From contig NZ_CP016540.2 of assembly GCF_001186155.3 (NCBI RefSeq), positions 744,001 through 808,000 of the forward strand: a stretch of DNA of 64,000 nt. Direction: 5' to 3'. The position numbers and the translations under genes are program-made. Positions 1-8,703 of the stretch are shown in pieces (position 1 is the first letter of the stretch; each line of letters begins with the position of its first letter). A model generated the notes under the pieces. The model was not told where the DNA came from. It saw only the letters and a program-made list of their open reading frames with translations, and made no database searches. The DNA comes from Planococcus versutus. GTDB taxonomy: Bacteria; Bacillota; Bacilli; Bacillales_A; Planococcaceae.

Positions 1-1
1 C

Positions 2-346
2 ATTCGAAGAGATTTTCGACTGCTGGATAAATTGATGTACCAAGCGAATTTCGAAAACAAAGTAAGTTTTAATGGAGAAGAGCTTGCCATTGTCGAAGCA
101 ATTGAATTGGCAACACAGTTGCGTGCCAAAGCACGTAAGTTTAAAGAGTTTGGAACGTCTCTACAAGAAGAGCTTCAATTTGGTTATGGAGAAAGCGTTC
201 CGGTTATTCGAAAAGCGATGTTCGACCCAGAAGAATACCGCATAAAAGCAGTTGAACAAGAACGATTGGCAAATCGGTTGTCAAACGCCATCAACACGAA
301 AAACTATTCAATTGTTTTGGATTTTGATAGCGACAAGTATTTCTAA
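2..346 (+). CDS. Hypothetical protein, 3' end only
   Basis: The reading frame is open to the left edge of the window, so this is the C-terminal 114 residues of a longer protein. The visible part is hydrophilic, rich in Glu, Lys and Arg, and looks helical. It has no transmembrane segment and no motif I recognise. It ends in DSDKYF followed by TAA. An internal ATG at 35 has no ribosome site before it, so I treat the start as lying outside the window. Function unknown. Confidence 0.6.
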   Translation: MRRDFRLLDKLMYQANFENKVSFNGEELAIVEAIELATQLRAKARKFKEFGTSLQEELQFGYGESVPVIRKAMFDPEEYRIKAVEQERLANRLSNAINTKNYSIVLDFDSDKYF

Positions 347-535
347 ACCTTGGAGAGGTGAGACTCCGCTCCAAGGCATGGAAGGAAACCTCTTTTGTAC
401 TTCGGTGCAATCAACTCTAATGGCTACTGGCAAACCAATAACCCATACCCCATTACGATATTACCTGTTACCGATCACCAACTATAAGCAAGTGACGGTC
501 GATGACCACTATCCTGTTTTAAAACTCCTTCCATG

Positions 536-571
536 AATCCTCTTGCTTTCGAGCGAGAGGATTTTTCTTTT
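536..571 (+). terminator. Intrinsic terminator
   Basis: A 12 bp stem with one G-U pair (arms 536-547 and 552-563) and a TTCG loop is followed by TTTCTTTT. It probably ends the transcript of the left-edge gene. A perfect 8 bp inverted repeat (348-355 and 369-376) lies just after that gene's stop codon but has no T-tract. I see no convincing gene between 347 and 535. Confidence 0.7.
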
Positions 572-631
572 GTTCGAAACTTTTCGCGTGCATCAGACGT
601 TCTACTACATAGACTTACTCGTTATTGTTAC

Positions 632-653
632 CACTACTGATGTAGTGTTTTTT
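632..653 (+). terminator. Possible short terminator
   Basis: CACTAC/GTAGTG hairpin with a four-base loop followed by six T. The stem is only 6 bp, so this is a weak call. Confidence 0.3.
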
Positions 654-672
654 AAGAAAAATAGATTTTTGA

Positions 673-810
673 GGTAATGATAAAATAATTGAAGATTTAG
701 AAAAAACGCCAAACTGTCATTTCTTAGTGTATTAGCGTAAAATAGAAGATGTTGTTGAAATATTGGGTATTGAGATGTTGAAAAAGTACCTAAATCCTTA
801 TAAAGATTAA
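673..810 (+). pseudogene. Decayed gene remnant with internal stop
   Basis: One frame reads as plausible protein for about 45 codons (GNDKIIEDLEKTP, then RKIEDVVEILGIEML, then KKYLNPYKD). It is broken by a TAG at 733-735 and closed by TAA at 808-810, 18 bases before ltaS. There is a TGA directly upstream and no start codon with a ribosome site. It looks like the tail of a lost gene. I cannot name the family, and chance coding is possible in so short a stretch. Confidence 0.35.
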
Positions 811-828
811 CTATAGAGAAGGTGTATT

Positions 829-2772
829 ATGGAAAAAAGTAAAACGAACAATAAAAAAACAATAAACAAATACATACCACTGTTTGTATTAGCAGTGGTG
901 ATGTTGTGGATTAAAACTTATATATCCCAAAAAACACAGTTTAAGTTGGATGTTGAAGGAGCACTTCAAGAAATGTTGCTGTTTATCAATCCACTTGGGT
1001 CGGCCTTATTGCTTCTTAGCGTGTCATTCTTTTTCAAAGGTGCACGAAAATATTGGTCACTGTTGTTGATTTATACATTAATGTCTGTATTGTTGTATGC
1101 AAACGTTGTGTACTACCGATTTTTTAGTGACTTTATCACATTGCCAACCCTGTTTCAAACACAAAACTTCGGTGATTTGGGCGGCAGTGTGCTGACACTG
1201 ATTCAACCAACTGATGCCTTCTTTTTTGTTGATGTATTGCTATTAATGTATCTCATCCTGTCGAAAAAAGTGAAAAAAGACAAAGGAAGTTTTAAAACAA
1301 AAGCAGTCCTACCCGTTATCACGATTGCGTTGGCGATTTCGTTTTTTAACTTAGCAATAGCAGAAACAGACCGCCCGCAATTATTGACGCGCGGATTTGA
1401 CAGAAACTATATTGTGAAATATCTAGGGATGTACAATTACGCGCTTTATGACACAGTCGAAACAGTAAAGTCGTCATCTCAACGCGTACTTGCGGATAGT
1501 GATGATAATACAGAAATCTTAAACTACACTAAATCTAATTTTGCAGAACCCAACGAAGATTTTTTTGGTGCTGCTGAAGGAATGAACGTGGTCTATCTTC
1601 ATTTGGAATCGTTCCAAACCTTTTTGATAGATTATGAATTAAATGGGGAAGAAGTAACGCCGTTTTTGAATTCGTTAACTGGAGATCAAAATACCTTGTA
1701 TTTCGATAATTTCTTCCATCAAACCGCTCAAGGAAAAACGTCAGATGCAGAGTTTATGCTCGAAAACTCCTTGTTCGGCTTACCCAAAGGATCGGCTTTT
1801 ATTACGAAAAGTCAAAATACGTATCAAGCAGCACCTGCAATTTTAAAAGACAAGGGCTACACGTCAGCGGTATTCCACGGTAACAATGGCACATTTTGGA
1901 ACCGTTCTGAAATCTACAAGTCGTTCGGTTACGATTATTTCTTTGATATCGAGTCTTACGAAAACCTAACACCTGAAGACATGGCAGAGTATGGAGTCAT
2001 GGACAAACCATTCTTCGAACAATCAGGTGAGATATTGGAGACATTGCCAGAACCGTTTTATACAAAATTGTTGACGGTTTCGCATCACTTTCCGTATCAC
2101 ATCAATCCAGACTTAACGACAATTGGAAAAGCAACAACGGGTGACCCAAGTGTTGATAATTATTTCCAAACAGCTCGCTATGCAGACGAAGCAATCGAAC
2201 AGTTTTTCACACAATTAGAAGAGTCTGGTTTAGCTGACAATACGATGGTTGTGTTGTACGGAGACCATTACGGAATTTCTGATAATCACAATAACGCAAT
2301 GGAACAAATACTTTCAAAAGAAATCACACCAGTTGAAAATGCAGATCTTCAACGCGTGCCGTTATTTATTCATGTGCCCGGCATGGAAGGTGGCATCGAT
2401 CACACGTATGGTGGACAGATTGACTTGCTGCCGACGGTGCTTCATATGATGGGCGTAGAAACAGAAGATTATGTTCAATTTGGCGCTGATTTATTATCTG
2501 AAGATCACGAAGAAATAGTGACATTTAGAAATGGTGATTATGTCACTCCTGAAATTTATTCGATCGGTGAAAAGTACTACAACCCTGAAACGGGATTGCT
2601 GATAGAAGATGCACAATTAGAGCAAGCGGAGAAATTCCAGCAACAATCCAATTACGAACTAGAACTGTCTGACCAGCTAGTTAATGGGGATTTGTTGAGG
2701 TTCTATACGCCAAACGGATTTACACCCATTGTTCCGTCTGATTATAGCTACCAAAGTAGTCAAGTAGAATAA
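829..2772 (+). CDS. ltaS: Lipoteichoic acid synthase (LtaS family)
   Basis: Membrane-anchored enzyme of the LtaS/alkaline phosphatase superfamily. It polymerises glycerol phosphate from phosphatidylglycerol onto the lipoteichoic acid chain outside the membrane. The protein has 647 residues, the usual length: about five N-terminal membrane helices (to about residue 180), then a sulfatase-type extracellular domain. Catalytic and Mn-binding residues line up with those known in S. aureus LtaS: E260 (HLESF), nucleophile T304 (GKTSDAEF), W357, H419/H420 (SHHF), D479 and H480 (YGDHYG). VLA-DSDD at about 222 matches the signal peptidase site that releases the extracellular domain in S. aureus. AGAAGGTG lies before the ATG. 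It is a single-gene unit ending in a terminator shared with the convergent DUF4256 gene. Confidence 0.95.
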   Translation: MEKSKTNNKKTINKYIPLFVLAVVMLWIKTYISQKTQFKLDVEGALQEMLLFINPLGSALLLLSVSFFFKGARKYWSLLLIYTLMSVLLYANVVYYRFFSDFITLPTLFQTQNFGDLGGSVLTLIQPTDAFFFVDVLLLMYLILSKKVKKDKGSFKTKAVLPVITIALAISFFNLAIAETDRPQLLTRGFDRNYIVKYLGMYNYALYDTVETVKSSSQRVLADSDDNTEILNYTKSNFAEPNEDFFGAAEGMNVVYLHLESFQTFLIDYELNGEEVTPFLNSLTGDQNTLYFDNFFHQTAQGKTSDAEFMLENSLFGLPKGSAFITKSQNTYQAAPAILKDKGYTSAVFHGNNGTFWNRSEIYKSFGYDYFFDIESYENLTPEDMAEYGVMDKPFFEQSGEILETLPEPFYTKLLTVSHHFPYHINPDLTTIGKATTGDPSVDNYFQTARYADEAIEQFFTQLEESGLADNTMVVLYGDHYGISDNHNNAMEQILSKEITPVENADLQRVPLFIHVPGMEGGIDHTYGGQIDLLPTVLHMMGVETEDYVQFGADLLSEDHEEIVTFRNGDYVTPEIYSIGEKYYNPETGLLIEDAQLEQAEKFQQQSNYELELSDQLVNGDLLRFYTPNGFTPIVPSDYSYQSSQVE

Positions 2773-2784
2773 CTTGTAAAACAA

Positions 2785-2830
2785 AAAGCATCACGACTTG
2801 CGTTGAAATCGCAAATCGTGGTGCTTTTTT
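2785..2830. terminator. Bidirectional terminator between ltaS and the DUF4256 gene
   Basis: AAGCATCACGA pairs with TCGTGGTGCTT, with an inner TGCG/CGCA pair, flanked by A-runs and a T-run. It serves two convergent genes. Confidence 0.85.
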
Positions 2831-2834
2831 GTGT

Positions 2835-3398
2835 TCAAACGCGTACCAATCCTCTAAACCCTCTTGCACTGTAATACGAGTCTGCTCCATTGTGATACAA
2901 GAAAACTTGACCGTACCGGCAATCGCAAAACAACGCGCCACCGCGATCGCGAATCGCTTGCGGTGTCAGTATCCAACTTGATGTTTTTAAATCGAAGTCG
3001 CCGTACTTTTGCAATTCGCGGTACTGATCTTCTGACAGAAGCTCAATGCCCATATCTGAAGCCCGTGTTAACGCATTGCTTTCAGGTTTGTTTTTTTTTC
3101 GATCATCTAGTGCCTTCTGATCATAACAAACACTTCTTCGACCACTTGGACTTTCGACAGCACAATCATAAAAAACGTATTCATTTTGATTTTCATCAAA
3201 TTCGATAACATCAGGTTCTCCACCTGTTCGTTCCATTTCAAAAAGAGTCCATAACTTTTCTGGGTTCTCTTCGAGCTTTGATTGAATTTTTTTCCAAGAC
3301 ATCCATTTATGACGGGCAATGTTTTTCTCGAACCGCTCTTTTAATGTGTGAACCAATTCTTCACGTTGTTGGGTTGTGAGTTCTTTTTTCTGTACCAT
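2835..3398 (-). CDS. DUF4256 family protein
   Basis: 187-residue soluble protein with the features I recall for DUF4256: RTGGEPDVIEFD near residue 58, FYDCAVESPSGRRSVCYD around 75-92, KTSSWILTPQAIRDRGGALF and the C-terminal YYSARGFRGLVRV. The many fixed Cys, Asp, Arg and Tyr residues suggest a binding or catalytic role, but none is established to my knowledge. AAAGGAGG precedes the ATG. It is transcribed alone, convergent with ltaS. Confidence 0.8.
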   Translation of the reverse strand: MVQKKELTTQQREELVHTLKERFEKNIARHKWMSWKKIQSKLEENPEKLWTLFEMERTGGEPDVIEFDENQNEYVFYDCAVESPSGRRSVCYDQKALDDRKKNKPESNALTRASDMGIELLSEDQYRELQKYGDFDLKTSSWILTPQAIRDRGGALFCDCRYGQVFLYHNGADSYYSARGFRGLVRV

Positions 3399-3512
3399 TA
3401 TCTTTACCTCCTTTAGTTTGATGGTCTCAGTTACGTCTATATTCTAAGTTTGCCTGATAGACAAATTTTTGACAACTCCTTATTTTTATTTAAACGTATT
3501 GTCCAACTCTTC

Positions 3513-3544
3513 TTGACTTTTCATTGATAACGATTATCATTATT
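3513..3544 (+). promoter_or_regulatory. Promoter with overlapping Fur box, efe operon
   Basis: TTGACT (3513-3518) and TATCAT (3535-3540) form a sigma-A promoter with a 16 bp spacer. The 19-base element GATAACGATTATCATTATT (3526-3544) is close to the Fur consensus and covers the -10 box. This predicts repression by Fur-Fe(II) when iron is plentiful, as expected for an iron uptake operon. Confidence 0.85.
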
Positions 3545-3578
3545 AGTTAGAGACAACTTCGAGAAAGAGGGTTCCCCC

Positions 3579-4427
3579 ATGAAAAAAATGCCGTTTTTAT
3601 TATCAACTTTGCTTATAACTGCTGCATTGGCAGGTTGCGCGGAAAAAGAAACAAGTTCGCAACCTGTTGAAGCAGCTCAAGAACCGATAGATTTGCAAGA
3701 AGAAGTAGGCGCTTACAAAGAGTTTGCGATTGAGCAAATGAATGAATTTGTTTTAGAAACAGAAAAATTTACAGAAGCTGTTAAAAGTGGTGATATGGAA
3801 AAAGCAAAAGAGCTTTATCCACTCGCTCGTATGTATTTTGAACGTTCAGAACCGATTGCTGAAAGCTTCGGAGACCTCGACCCTCGAATCGATGCGCGCT
3901 TAGCAGATATTCAAGAAGCAGGGCAAGGAGAAGAAGATTGGTCGGGGTACCATAAGATTGAATATGGTCTATGGGAAGAAAGCACAACAGAAGGTTATGC
4001 AGAAGTAGCAGACCAGTTATTAATGGATACAAAAGAACTTCGTGCACGTGTGGAAACAGTTGATGTCACACCTGACTTGATGATGACAGGCGCAGTGGAT
4101 TTGTTGAACGAAGTATCAACTTCTAAAATTACGGGTGAAGAAGAAATTTATTCTCATACTGATTTGTATGACTTTCAAGCAAACATCGAAGGTGCTGAAA
4201 AAATTTTCCGGATTTTAGAACCAGAAATTACAGCAAAAGACCAAACGTTAACAGAAAATCTTGAAGCCAAATTTGAAGCTTTATATGCATTATTAGATGA
4301 ACATCGAATAGGGGAAAATGGTTTTGTCTCTTACGAAGAATTGACTGCAGAAGATACGAAACAGTTATCCGAAGCTGTAAATCAATTAGGTGAGCCACTT
4401 AGTCAAATGGGCATCATAATGGAGTGA
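3579..4427 (+). CDS. efeO: EfeO, iron-binding lipoprotein of the EfeUOB importer
   Basis: First gene of an iron uptake operon. Its 282 residues begin with a lipoprotein signal (lipobox LAGC, lipidated Cys20). The rest is an M75/imelysin-type helical domain like the EfeO/EfeM C-terminal domain, with the metal-binding HxxE at H125-E128 (GYHKIEYG). It should sit on the outer face of the membrane and hand iron to EfeB and EfeU. The N-terminal cupredoxin domain of E. coli EfeO is missing, which is usual in Firmicutes. A Fur box overlaps the promoter. The stop overlaps the upstream GTG alternative of efeB, so the genes are probably translationally coupled. Confidence 0.9.
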   Translation: MKKMPFLLSTLLITAALAGCAEKETSSQPVEAAQEPIDLQEEVGAYKEFAIEQMNEFVLETEKFTEAVKSGDMEKAKELYPLARMYFERSEPIAESFGDLDPRIDARLADIQEAGQGEEDWSGYHKIEYGLWEESTTEGYAEVADQLLMDTKELRARVETVDVTPDLMMTGAVDLLNEVSTSKITGEEEIYSHTDLYDFQANIEGAEKIFRILEPEITAKDQTLTENLEAKFEALYALLDEHRIGENGFVSYEELTAEDTKQLSEAVNQLGEPLSQMGIIME

Positions 4428-4432
4428 GCAAA

Positions 4433-5707
4433 ATGACATCGACAGATGAAAAATGGTTGGAAAAGAAAATTTCCAGACGGTCTATGCTAAAAATTACAGG
4501 AGCTAGTGCAGCAGGGGCTGCTGTATTGGCTTCAGGTATGGGCGGTGTCGCGAAAGCTTTTGGTTTTGATATTTTAGAAGATGATGCAACTGCTCAAAAC
4601 AAAGTGAAGTTTTACGGCAAACACCAATCCGGGATCACCACAGACACTACGACGCATGTTTACTTTGCATCGTTAAATGTTCTCGTTGGATCACAAAGTG
4701 AGTTGCAAGAGTTGTTTAAGACATGGACGCCATTAGCTGTTCGGCTAATGAATGGTGAACAGCTTGAAGAAGCTTCACCAGGCGTCTTTACGCCACCAGA
4801 CGATACAGGTGAAGCTGCGGGTCTTGATGCTTCCAACTTAACCCTCACTTTTGGGGTGGGTCCTTCGTTATTTGCTAATAAAAAATTCGGTTTAAGTGCA
4901 AAAAGACCATCCGAGCTAAACGAGTTGCCTCATTTTCCAAAAGATCAAATTGCCGACCAGTTTTCTGGTGGAGATATTTGTATTCAAGCATGTGCAGATG
5001 ATCCGCAAGTCGCTTTTCATGCTGTGCGCAATTTAGTGCGTGCGGCTTCTGGAAAAGTCACATTAAAATGGACGCAAACTGGATTTACCTCAACACCGAA
5101 AGAAAAAGATAAAAAAGCAACGCCGCGAAACTTATTTGCTTTTAAAGACGGTACAGTAAACCCAAGTCCTAAAAGTGATATCGATATGAATGAAGTTGTA
5201 TGGGTACAACCCAATGAGTCGCAAAGCTGGATGGCAAGTGGCACTTATTTAGTGGTTCGTAAAATTCAAATGCATTTGGAGACGTGGGATCGAACTTCTT
5301 TGAAGGCTCAAGAAGATACGTTTGGCAGACACCGTGATAGCGGTGCACCGATTGGCAAGAAAAACGAGTTTGATGAAGTCGATTTGGATTCCAAAGATGC
5401 GACTGGCAATCCACATATATCAGCCGATTCACATATGGCATTAGCAAGAAAAGTAAAAGATCGGATTTTACGAAGAGGATTTTCTTATGCGAGTGGATTG
5501 ATTGATGAAACGGGCGCATATGATGCAGGATTGTTGTTTATTTCATTCCAAAAAAACCCGCAGCAATTTATTAACATACAAAATGCACTAGGACGTGCCG
5601 ATAAGTTGAATGAATATATTACCCACCGAGGTAGTGGTGTTTTCGCTTGCTTCCCTGGGGTACAAAAGGGGAGTTATATTGGTGAGAAACTTTTTAGTGC
5701 ATTTTAA
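4433..5707 (+). CDS. efeB: EfeB, Tat-exported DyP-type haem peroxidase
   Basis: Dye-decolorising peroxidase family member that acts outside the membrane with EfeO and EfeU, thought to oxidise Fe(II) to Fe(III) before uptake. The N-terminus carries a twin-arginine signal (SRRSMLK plus an Ala/Gly-rich helix). The DyP motif FKDGTVNP is present, the probable proximal haem His is in DSHMALARK, and the distal Arg is in RRGFSY. Total length, about 424 residues, is normal. I chose ATG 4433 because GGAG at 4421-4424 is eight bases upstream. A GTG at 4424 is in frame but overlaps that ribosome site. The 3' end overlaps efeU by 26 bases. Confidence 0.92.
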   Translation: MTSTDEKWLEKKISRRSMLKITGASAAGAAVLASGMGGVAKAFGFDILEDDATAQNKVKFYGKHQSGITTDTTTHVYFASLNVLVGSQSELQELFKTWTPLAVRLMNGEQLEEASPGVFTPPDDTGEAAGLDASNLTLTFGVGPSLFANKKFGLSAKRPSELNELPHFPKDQIADQFSGGDICIQACADDPQVAFHAVRNLVRAASGKVTLKWTQTGFTSTPKEKDKKATPRNLFAFKDGTVNPSPKSDIDMNEVVWVQPNESQSWMASGTYLVVRKIQMHLETWDRTSLKAQEDTFGRHRDSGAPIGKKNEFDEVDLDSKDATGNPHISADSHMALARKVKDRILRRGFSYASGLIDETGAYDAGLLFISFQKNPQQFINIQNALGRADKLNEYITHRGSGVFACFPGVQKGSYIGEKLFSAF

Positions 5708-7436
5708 AACGCTTGTACTTGTTATTGGATTGTTAGTTGTTCCAGCTCACGCACTTGCTGCAGATGAACAGTCATTTGGTTCTTTCTATGTGTCGATTAC
5801 AGAAGCCATTATGAGTACAGAAAATGGAAACGATGAAAAAGCTGGAAACGCGATTGAAGAGTTCGAAACCAATTGGCAACAAGTAACAGTAACCACAGGA
5901 AAAGAATCGGAAGAAATCACAAAAGCACTTGAAAAAGCTACTGACGCAACGACGAGTAAAGAACGCTTAGCTGCATTAACAGCCTTGTCAAAAGCGCTGA
6001 CAGCTTATGAAAAAGCTGAAAACCCAGTGGATGAAAGAGCACAAAGACAAGAATTTTTGAAAGCGATGGAACCGTTTGTTGTAGAGTTGAAAGCAGCAGT
6101 CGCAACTGGAGATAAAGAAGAAATTCAAGAATCTTACGATGTATTTTTGAAAAGTTGGGGGAAAAACGAACGTGTCGTTCAAGCGCAAAATATTGCAGCT
6201 TACGGTCAAATCGAAACACAAATGTCCTTTATGCGCATTTCGTTAGCTGAAGAAGAGTTTGAAGTTTCTGCTTTTAGCGAACAAGTCGTAGCGTTAGAAC
6301 AAACTATTCAAAACTTTGGTGCAGGAAATATAAAAGAAACAAAAGCGACAGATGAGTATTCTCTTGCTACATTGATCGGTTTACTAGACGACAGTCAAGA
6401 GTCAATCAAAAAAGAAGAGTACACAAAAGCTGCCGATACTTTAAAAGAATTCATTGTGATTTGGCCAACTGTTGAAGGGGAAGTCCGTACAAAAAATGCC
6501 AGTTTGTATAGTGAGATTGAATCAGAACTGCCTCTTCTTGTTGGTGAATTAACGCGTGATGATGTACAAGCATCTGCAGTCAGTGAAAAACTAGATTCGT
6601 TAAAACAACAAATTAGTTTTATTCAACAAGATACTGAATATAGCTTTTGGGACTCTGCGTTAATTTTGCTTCGTGAAGGATTGGAAGCGTTACTCATTAT
6701 TTCCGCGCTTATTGCGTTTTTGAAAAAAGCGGGTCAACAGCATTTGCAGCATTATATTTACATGGGAGCAGCAGCTGGAATTGGACTAAGTATTATAGCG
6801 GCAATTTTAATGTCTACGCTGTTTCAATCGGGAACGATCGACGCAAGTCGCGAAGTGTTAGAAGGCTATATTGGTCTTTTGGCTGCAGCGATGATGCTGG
6901 GTGTAGGCGTATGGCTACATAGCAAATCCACCGTCACTGCATGGAATCAGTATATTTCTAAACAAATGAATCAAGCTTTATCTAGTCAAAGTGTCTGGTC
7001 AATGGCACTTCTCAGCTTTTTAACGGTATTCAGGGAAGGTGCAGAAACTGTCGTTTTTTATATGGGAATTGCACCCAAAATGTCTACATTTGATTTTATT
7101 TTAGGAATTGCTTTAGCTTTAGTCATCTTAGTTGCCGCTGCATTTTTCTTTGCAAAAGCGAGTAAAAAAATACCACTTCACTTATTTTTTGGTGTAGCAA
7201 CTGTGTTTATTTACCTGCTGGCGTTTAAAATCATTGGCGTCAGTATCCACACTTTGCAGTTGACCAATGTATTGCCAACACATATTATTGCGGACTTGCC
7301 TGTGATCAACATTATCGGATTTTATCCATCTATTGAAACTTTGAGCGCACAACTCGTGTTATTGGTGCTAATTGTGGCAACGATCCTTTATAAAAAAAAG
7401 CAATCTAATTCAACTCATGTGGTGGTAGAAAACTAA
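5682..7436 (+). CDS. efeU: EfeU, FTR1-family iron permease
   Basis: Membrane permease for oxidised iron, last gene of the efe operon. The frame opens at 5610, but GTG 5682 has AGGGGAG eight bases upstream and gives a good signal peptide (VVPAHALAA), so 584 residues. Residues of about 28-320 form an extracellular region with three similar helical repeats, each carrying a Trp (FETNW, FLKSW, FIVIW). The C-terminal part is the FTR1 domain with about seven membrane helices and two REGxE iron-transfer motifs (REGLE at 331-335, REGAE at 451-455). Operon order is efeO-efeB-efeU. Confident family call; the start is inferred. Confidence 0.92.
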   Translation: MRNFLVHFKTLVLVIGLLVVPAHALAADEQSFGSFYVSITEAIMSTENGNDEKAGNAIEEFETNWQQVTVTTGKESEEITKALEKATDATTSKERLAALTALSKALTAYEKAENPVDERAQRQEFLKAMEPFVVELKAAVATGDKEEIQESYDVFLKSWGKNERVVQAQNIAAYGQIETQMSFMRISLAEEEFEVSAFSEQVVALEQTIQNFGAGNIKETKATDEYSLATLIGLLDDSQESIKKEEYTKAADTLKEFIVIWPTVEGEVRTKNASLYSEIESELPLLVGELTRDDVQASAVSEKLDSLKQQISFIQQDTEYSFWDSALILLREGLEALLIISALIAFLKKAGQQHLQHYIYMGAAAGIGLSIIAAILMSTLFQSGTIDASREVLEGYIGLLAAAMMLGVGVWLHSKSTVTAWNQYISKQMNQALSSQSVWSMALLSFLTVFREGAETVVFYMGIAPKMSTFDFILGIALALVILVAAAFFFAKASKKIPLHLFFGVATVFIYLLAFKIIGVSIHTLQLTNVLPTHIIADLPVINIIGFYPSIETLSAQLVLLVLIVATILYKKKQSNSTHVVVEN

Positions 7437-7501
7437 ACTAGAAGAAAAAGTTCAGAAAAAACTAGCCCGCGAATTTTTGAACTCGAAGCGAATACAAAAC
7501 G

Positions 7502-7540
7502 AAAACCACTAAAGAAAAGCTTTTCTTTAGTGGTTTTTTT
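7502..7540. terminator. Bidirectional terminator after efeU
   Basis: AAAACCACTAAAGAAAA pairs perfectly with its complement across a GC loop, followed by TTTTTTT. It also ends the leftward GntR/ABC operon. Confidence 0.9.
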
Positions 7541-7543
7541 GTT

Positions 7544-7932
7544 TTATTCTTTTTCAGTTAAGAACGTAATGACTAAGAACATGAGAAACGCTAGTAACAA
7601 CAAGCTGCCACCCACGATAAACAAAATCATCACCAATGTGTCGTTCCAATTGAAGGGGTTAATGTTGTATAGCCACATACCTCCAGTCAATGTAAAAGCT
7701 CCAACCATCGCGAGTACACTGTGAATCGCAACTAACTTTTTGAAACGGATGGTATAGACGCGGTAAAAGATCCCCAAGCAAAGACGGAAAGCCAGCCAAC
7801 GAGCAGGATGTGTGCGTGAATTGGACGTAGGGCATAATCCATTTCGCCTGCCATTTGCGAACCAAGAAACGTACCAAACAATCCAAAAACTGCTGAAAAG
7901 CGTATTAAACGAAGACTCCATGTTTTTTCCAA
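7544..7932 (-). pseudogene. Frameshifted haem-copper-oxidase-like membrane protein
   Basis: Two overlapping reading frames join into one small membrane protein of about 130 residues with four helices. The first frame carries EKTWSLRLIRFSAVFGLF, GEMDYALRPIHAHILLVGW and LSVFAWG. The second continues IFYRVYTIRFKKLVAIHS, then two more helices ending TFLTEKE. The switch falls at the CCCC run 7772-7775; one extra base would restore Trp-Gly-Ile. Its likely start is TTG 7932 with GGAGG at 7940-7944. The His-rich helix resembles subunit I of cbb3/NorB-type oxidases, and proteins of this size and pattern are annotated as oxidase-like in Bacillales. It is last in the GntR operon. Either a real mutation or a sequencing error. 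Confidence 0.6.
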
Positions 7933-7991
7933 GATATAACCTCCATAAGGTAGTTGAGTAAATCGAGATGCAGAAAAGTAAAACGTTTTTT

Positions 7992-8702
7992 TCACATTTT
8001 TATCGGAATGCGTTTTGTCAGCAATCTGATAGCTACTAGCAGTAGTGTGATTAGCATCAATGATCCCACTGCTGCTAGTGTAATACTAACTTCTATAGAA
8101 ATAAAGGGAATCCATGGAATCATCGAACTGCCGGTCCAAAAAAAACTATTTAGACTGAGAGCTCCTATCGCAATTGCAATAAAGCCAAAACCAATAAGCC
8201 ATCCGAAACGGTAATAACCAATGCCGATCAGCCAACCAATCAGGTAAAACGTAAAGATATCTAAGAAGAACATACCTGATGCTGAAAACCAACCTGTCGC
8301 TAGATCGAATATCATATAAGTGTTTGCATCAATAGGCAGTGTCACAAAAGTGGAAATTAAATGCTCAATGCCGTTAAGCGCAAGTGGAATAAGAGTAACA
8401 GCCAACGCCAAGAAAAATATGGAAATAACTGTTCCGGCATACAAGTCCTTACGAGTAATGCCTTGTTGAACATAATAGCCTAAAAAACTATATGCTGCGA
8501 TAATTCCGCACACCAACATAAAAATAGCAACAGAATAGGTTGAAAAGGCGAAAAACCCTTGAATACTGGCATTATTTTTTGATGCAATAACCAATCCAAT
8601 AACATGAGCAGCCGTAACAAAGAAGAAAAACCAAATACTCCATTTAACCTGTTCATAAAAAAGGTCGACTGCGACTTTTGAGTAGAGTTTGACTTGCGTC
8701 AC
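7992..8702 (-). CDS. ABC transporter permease, YtrC/D-like
   Basis: 236-residue protein with six hydrophobic helices, no soluble domain and no signal peptide, typical of an ABC-2 type permease. The GTG start follows the ATPase stop by one base, with GGAGGTG just upstream, so the two are co-translated. Together with the ATPase and the GntR regulator it forms a YtrABC-like exporter whose substrate cannot be read from sequence. Known Ytr systems respond to cell-wall antibiotics. The function here is inferred from operon layout. Confidence 0.75.
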   Translation of the reverse strand: MTQVKLYSKVAVDLFYEQVKWSIWFFFFVTAAHVIGLVIASKNNASIQGFFAFSTYSVAIFMLVCGIIAAYSFLGYYVQQGITRKDLYAGTVISIFFLALAVTLIPLALNGIEHLISTFVTLPIDANTYMIFDLATGWFSASGMFFLDIFTFYLIGWLIGIGYYRFGWLIGFGFIAIAIGALSLNSFFWTGSSMIPWIPFISIEVSITLAAVGSLMLITLLLVAIRLLTKRIPIKM

Positions 8703-8703
8703 G

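Noticed and set aside
252..536. 94-codon plus-strand frame
   Set aside because: Overlaps the left-edge gene, has no ribosome site, and crosses a hairpin; the protein resembles nothing I know.
4424..4432. GTG start for efeB
   Set aside because: It overlaps the GGAG ribosome site that is correctly spaced for ATG 4433.
5610..5681. N-terminal extension of efeU
   Set aside because: Lies inside efeB, has no ribosome site and would hide the signal peptide that begins at GTG 5682.
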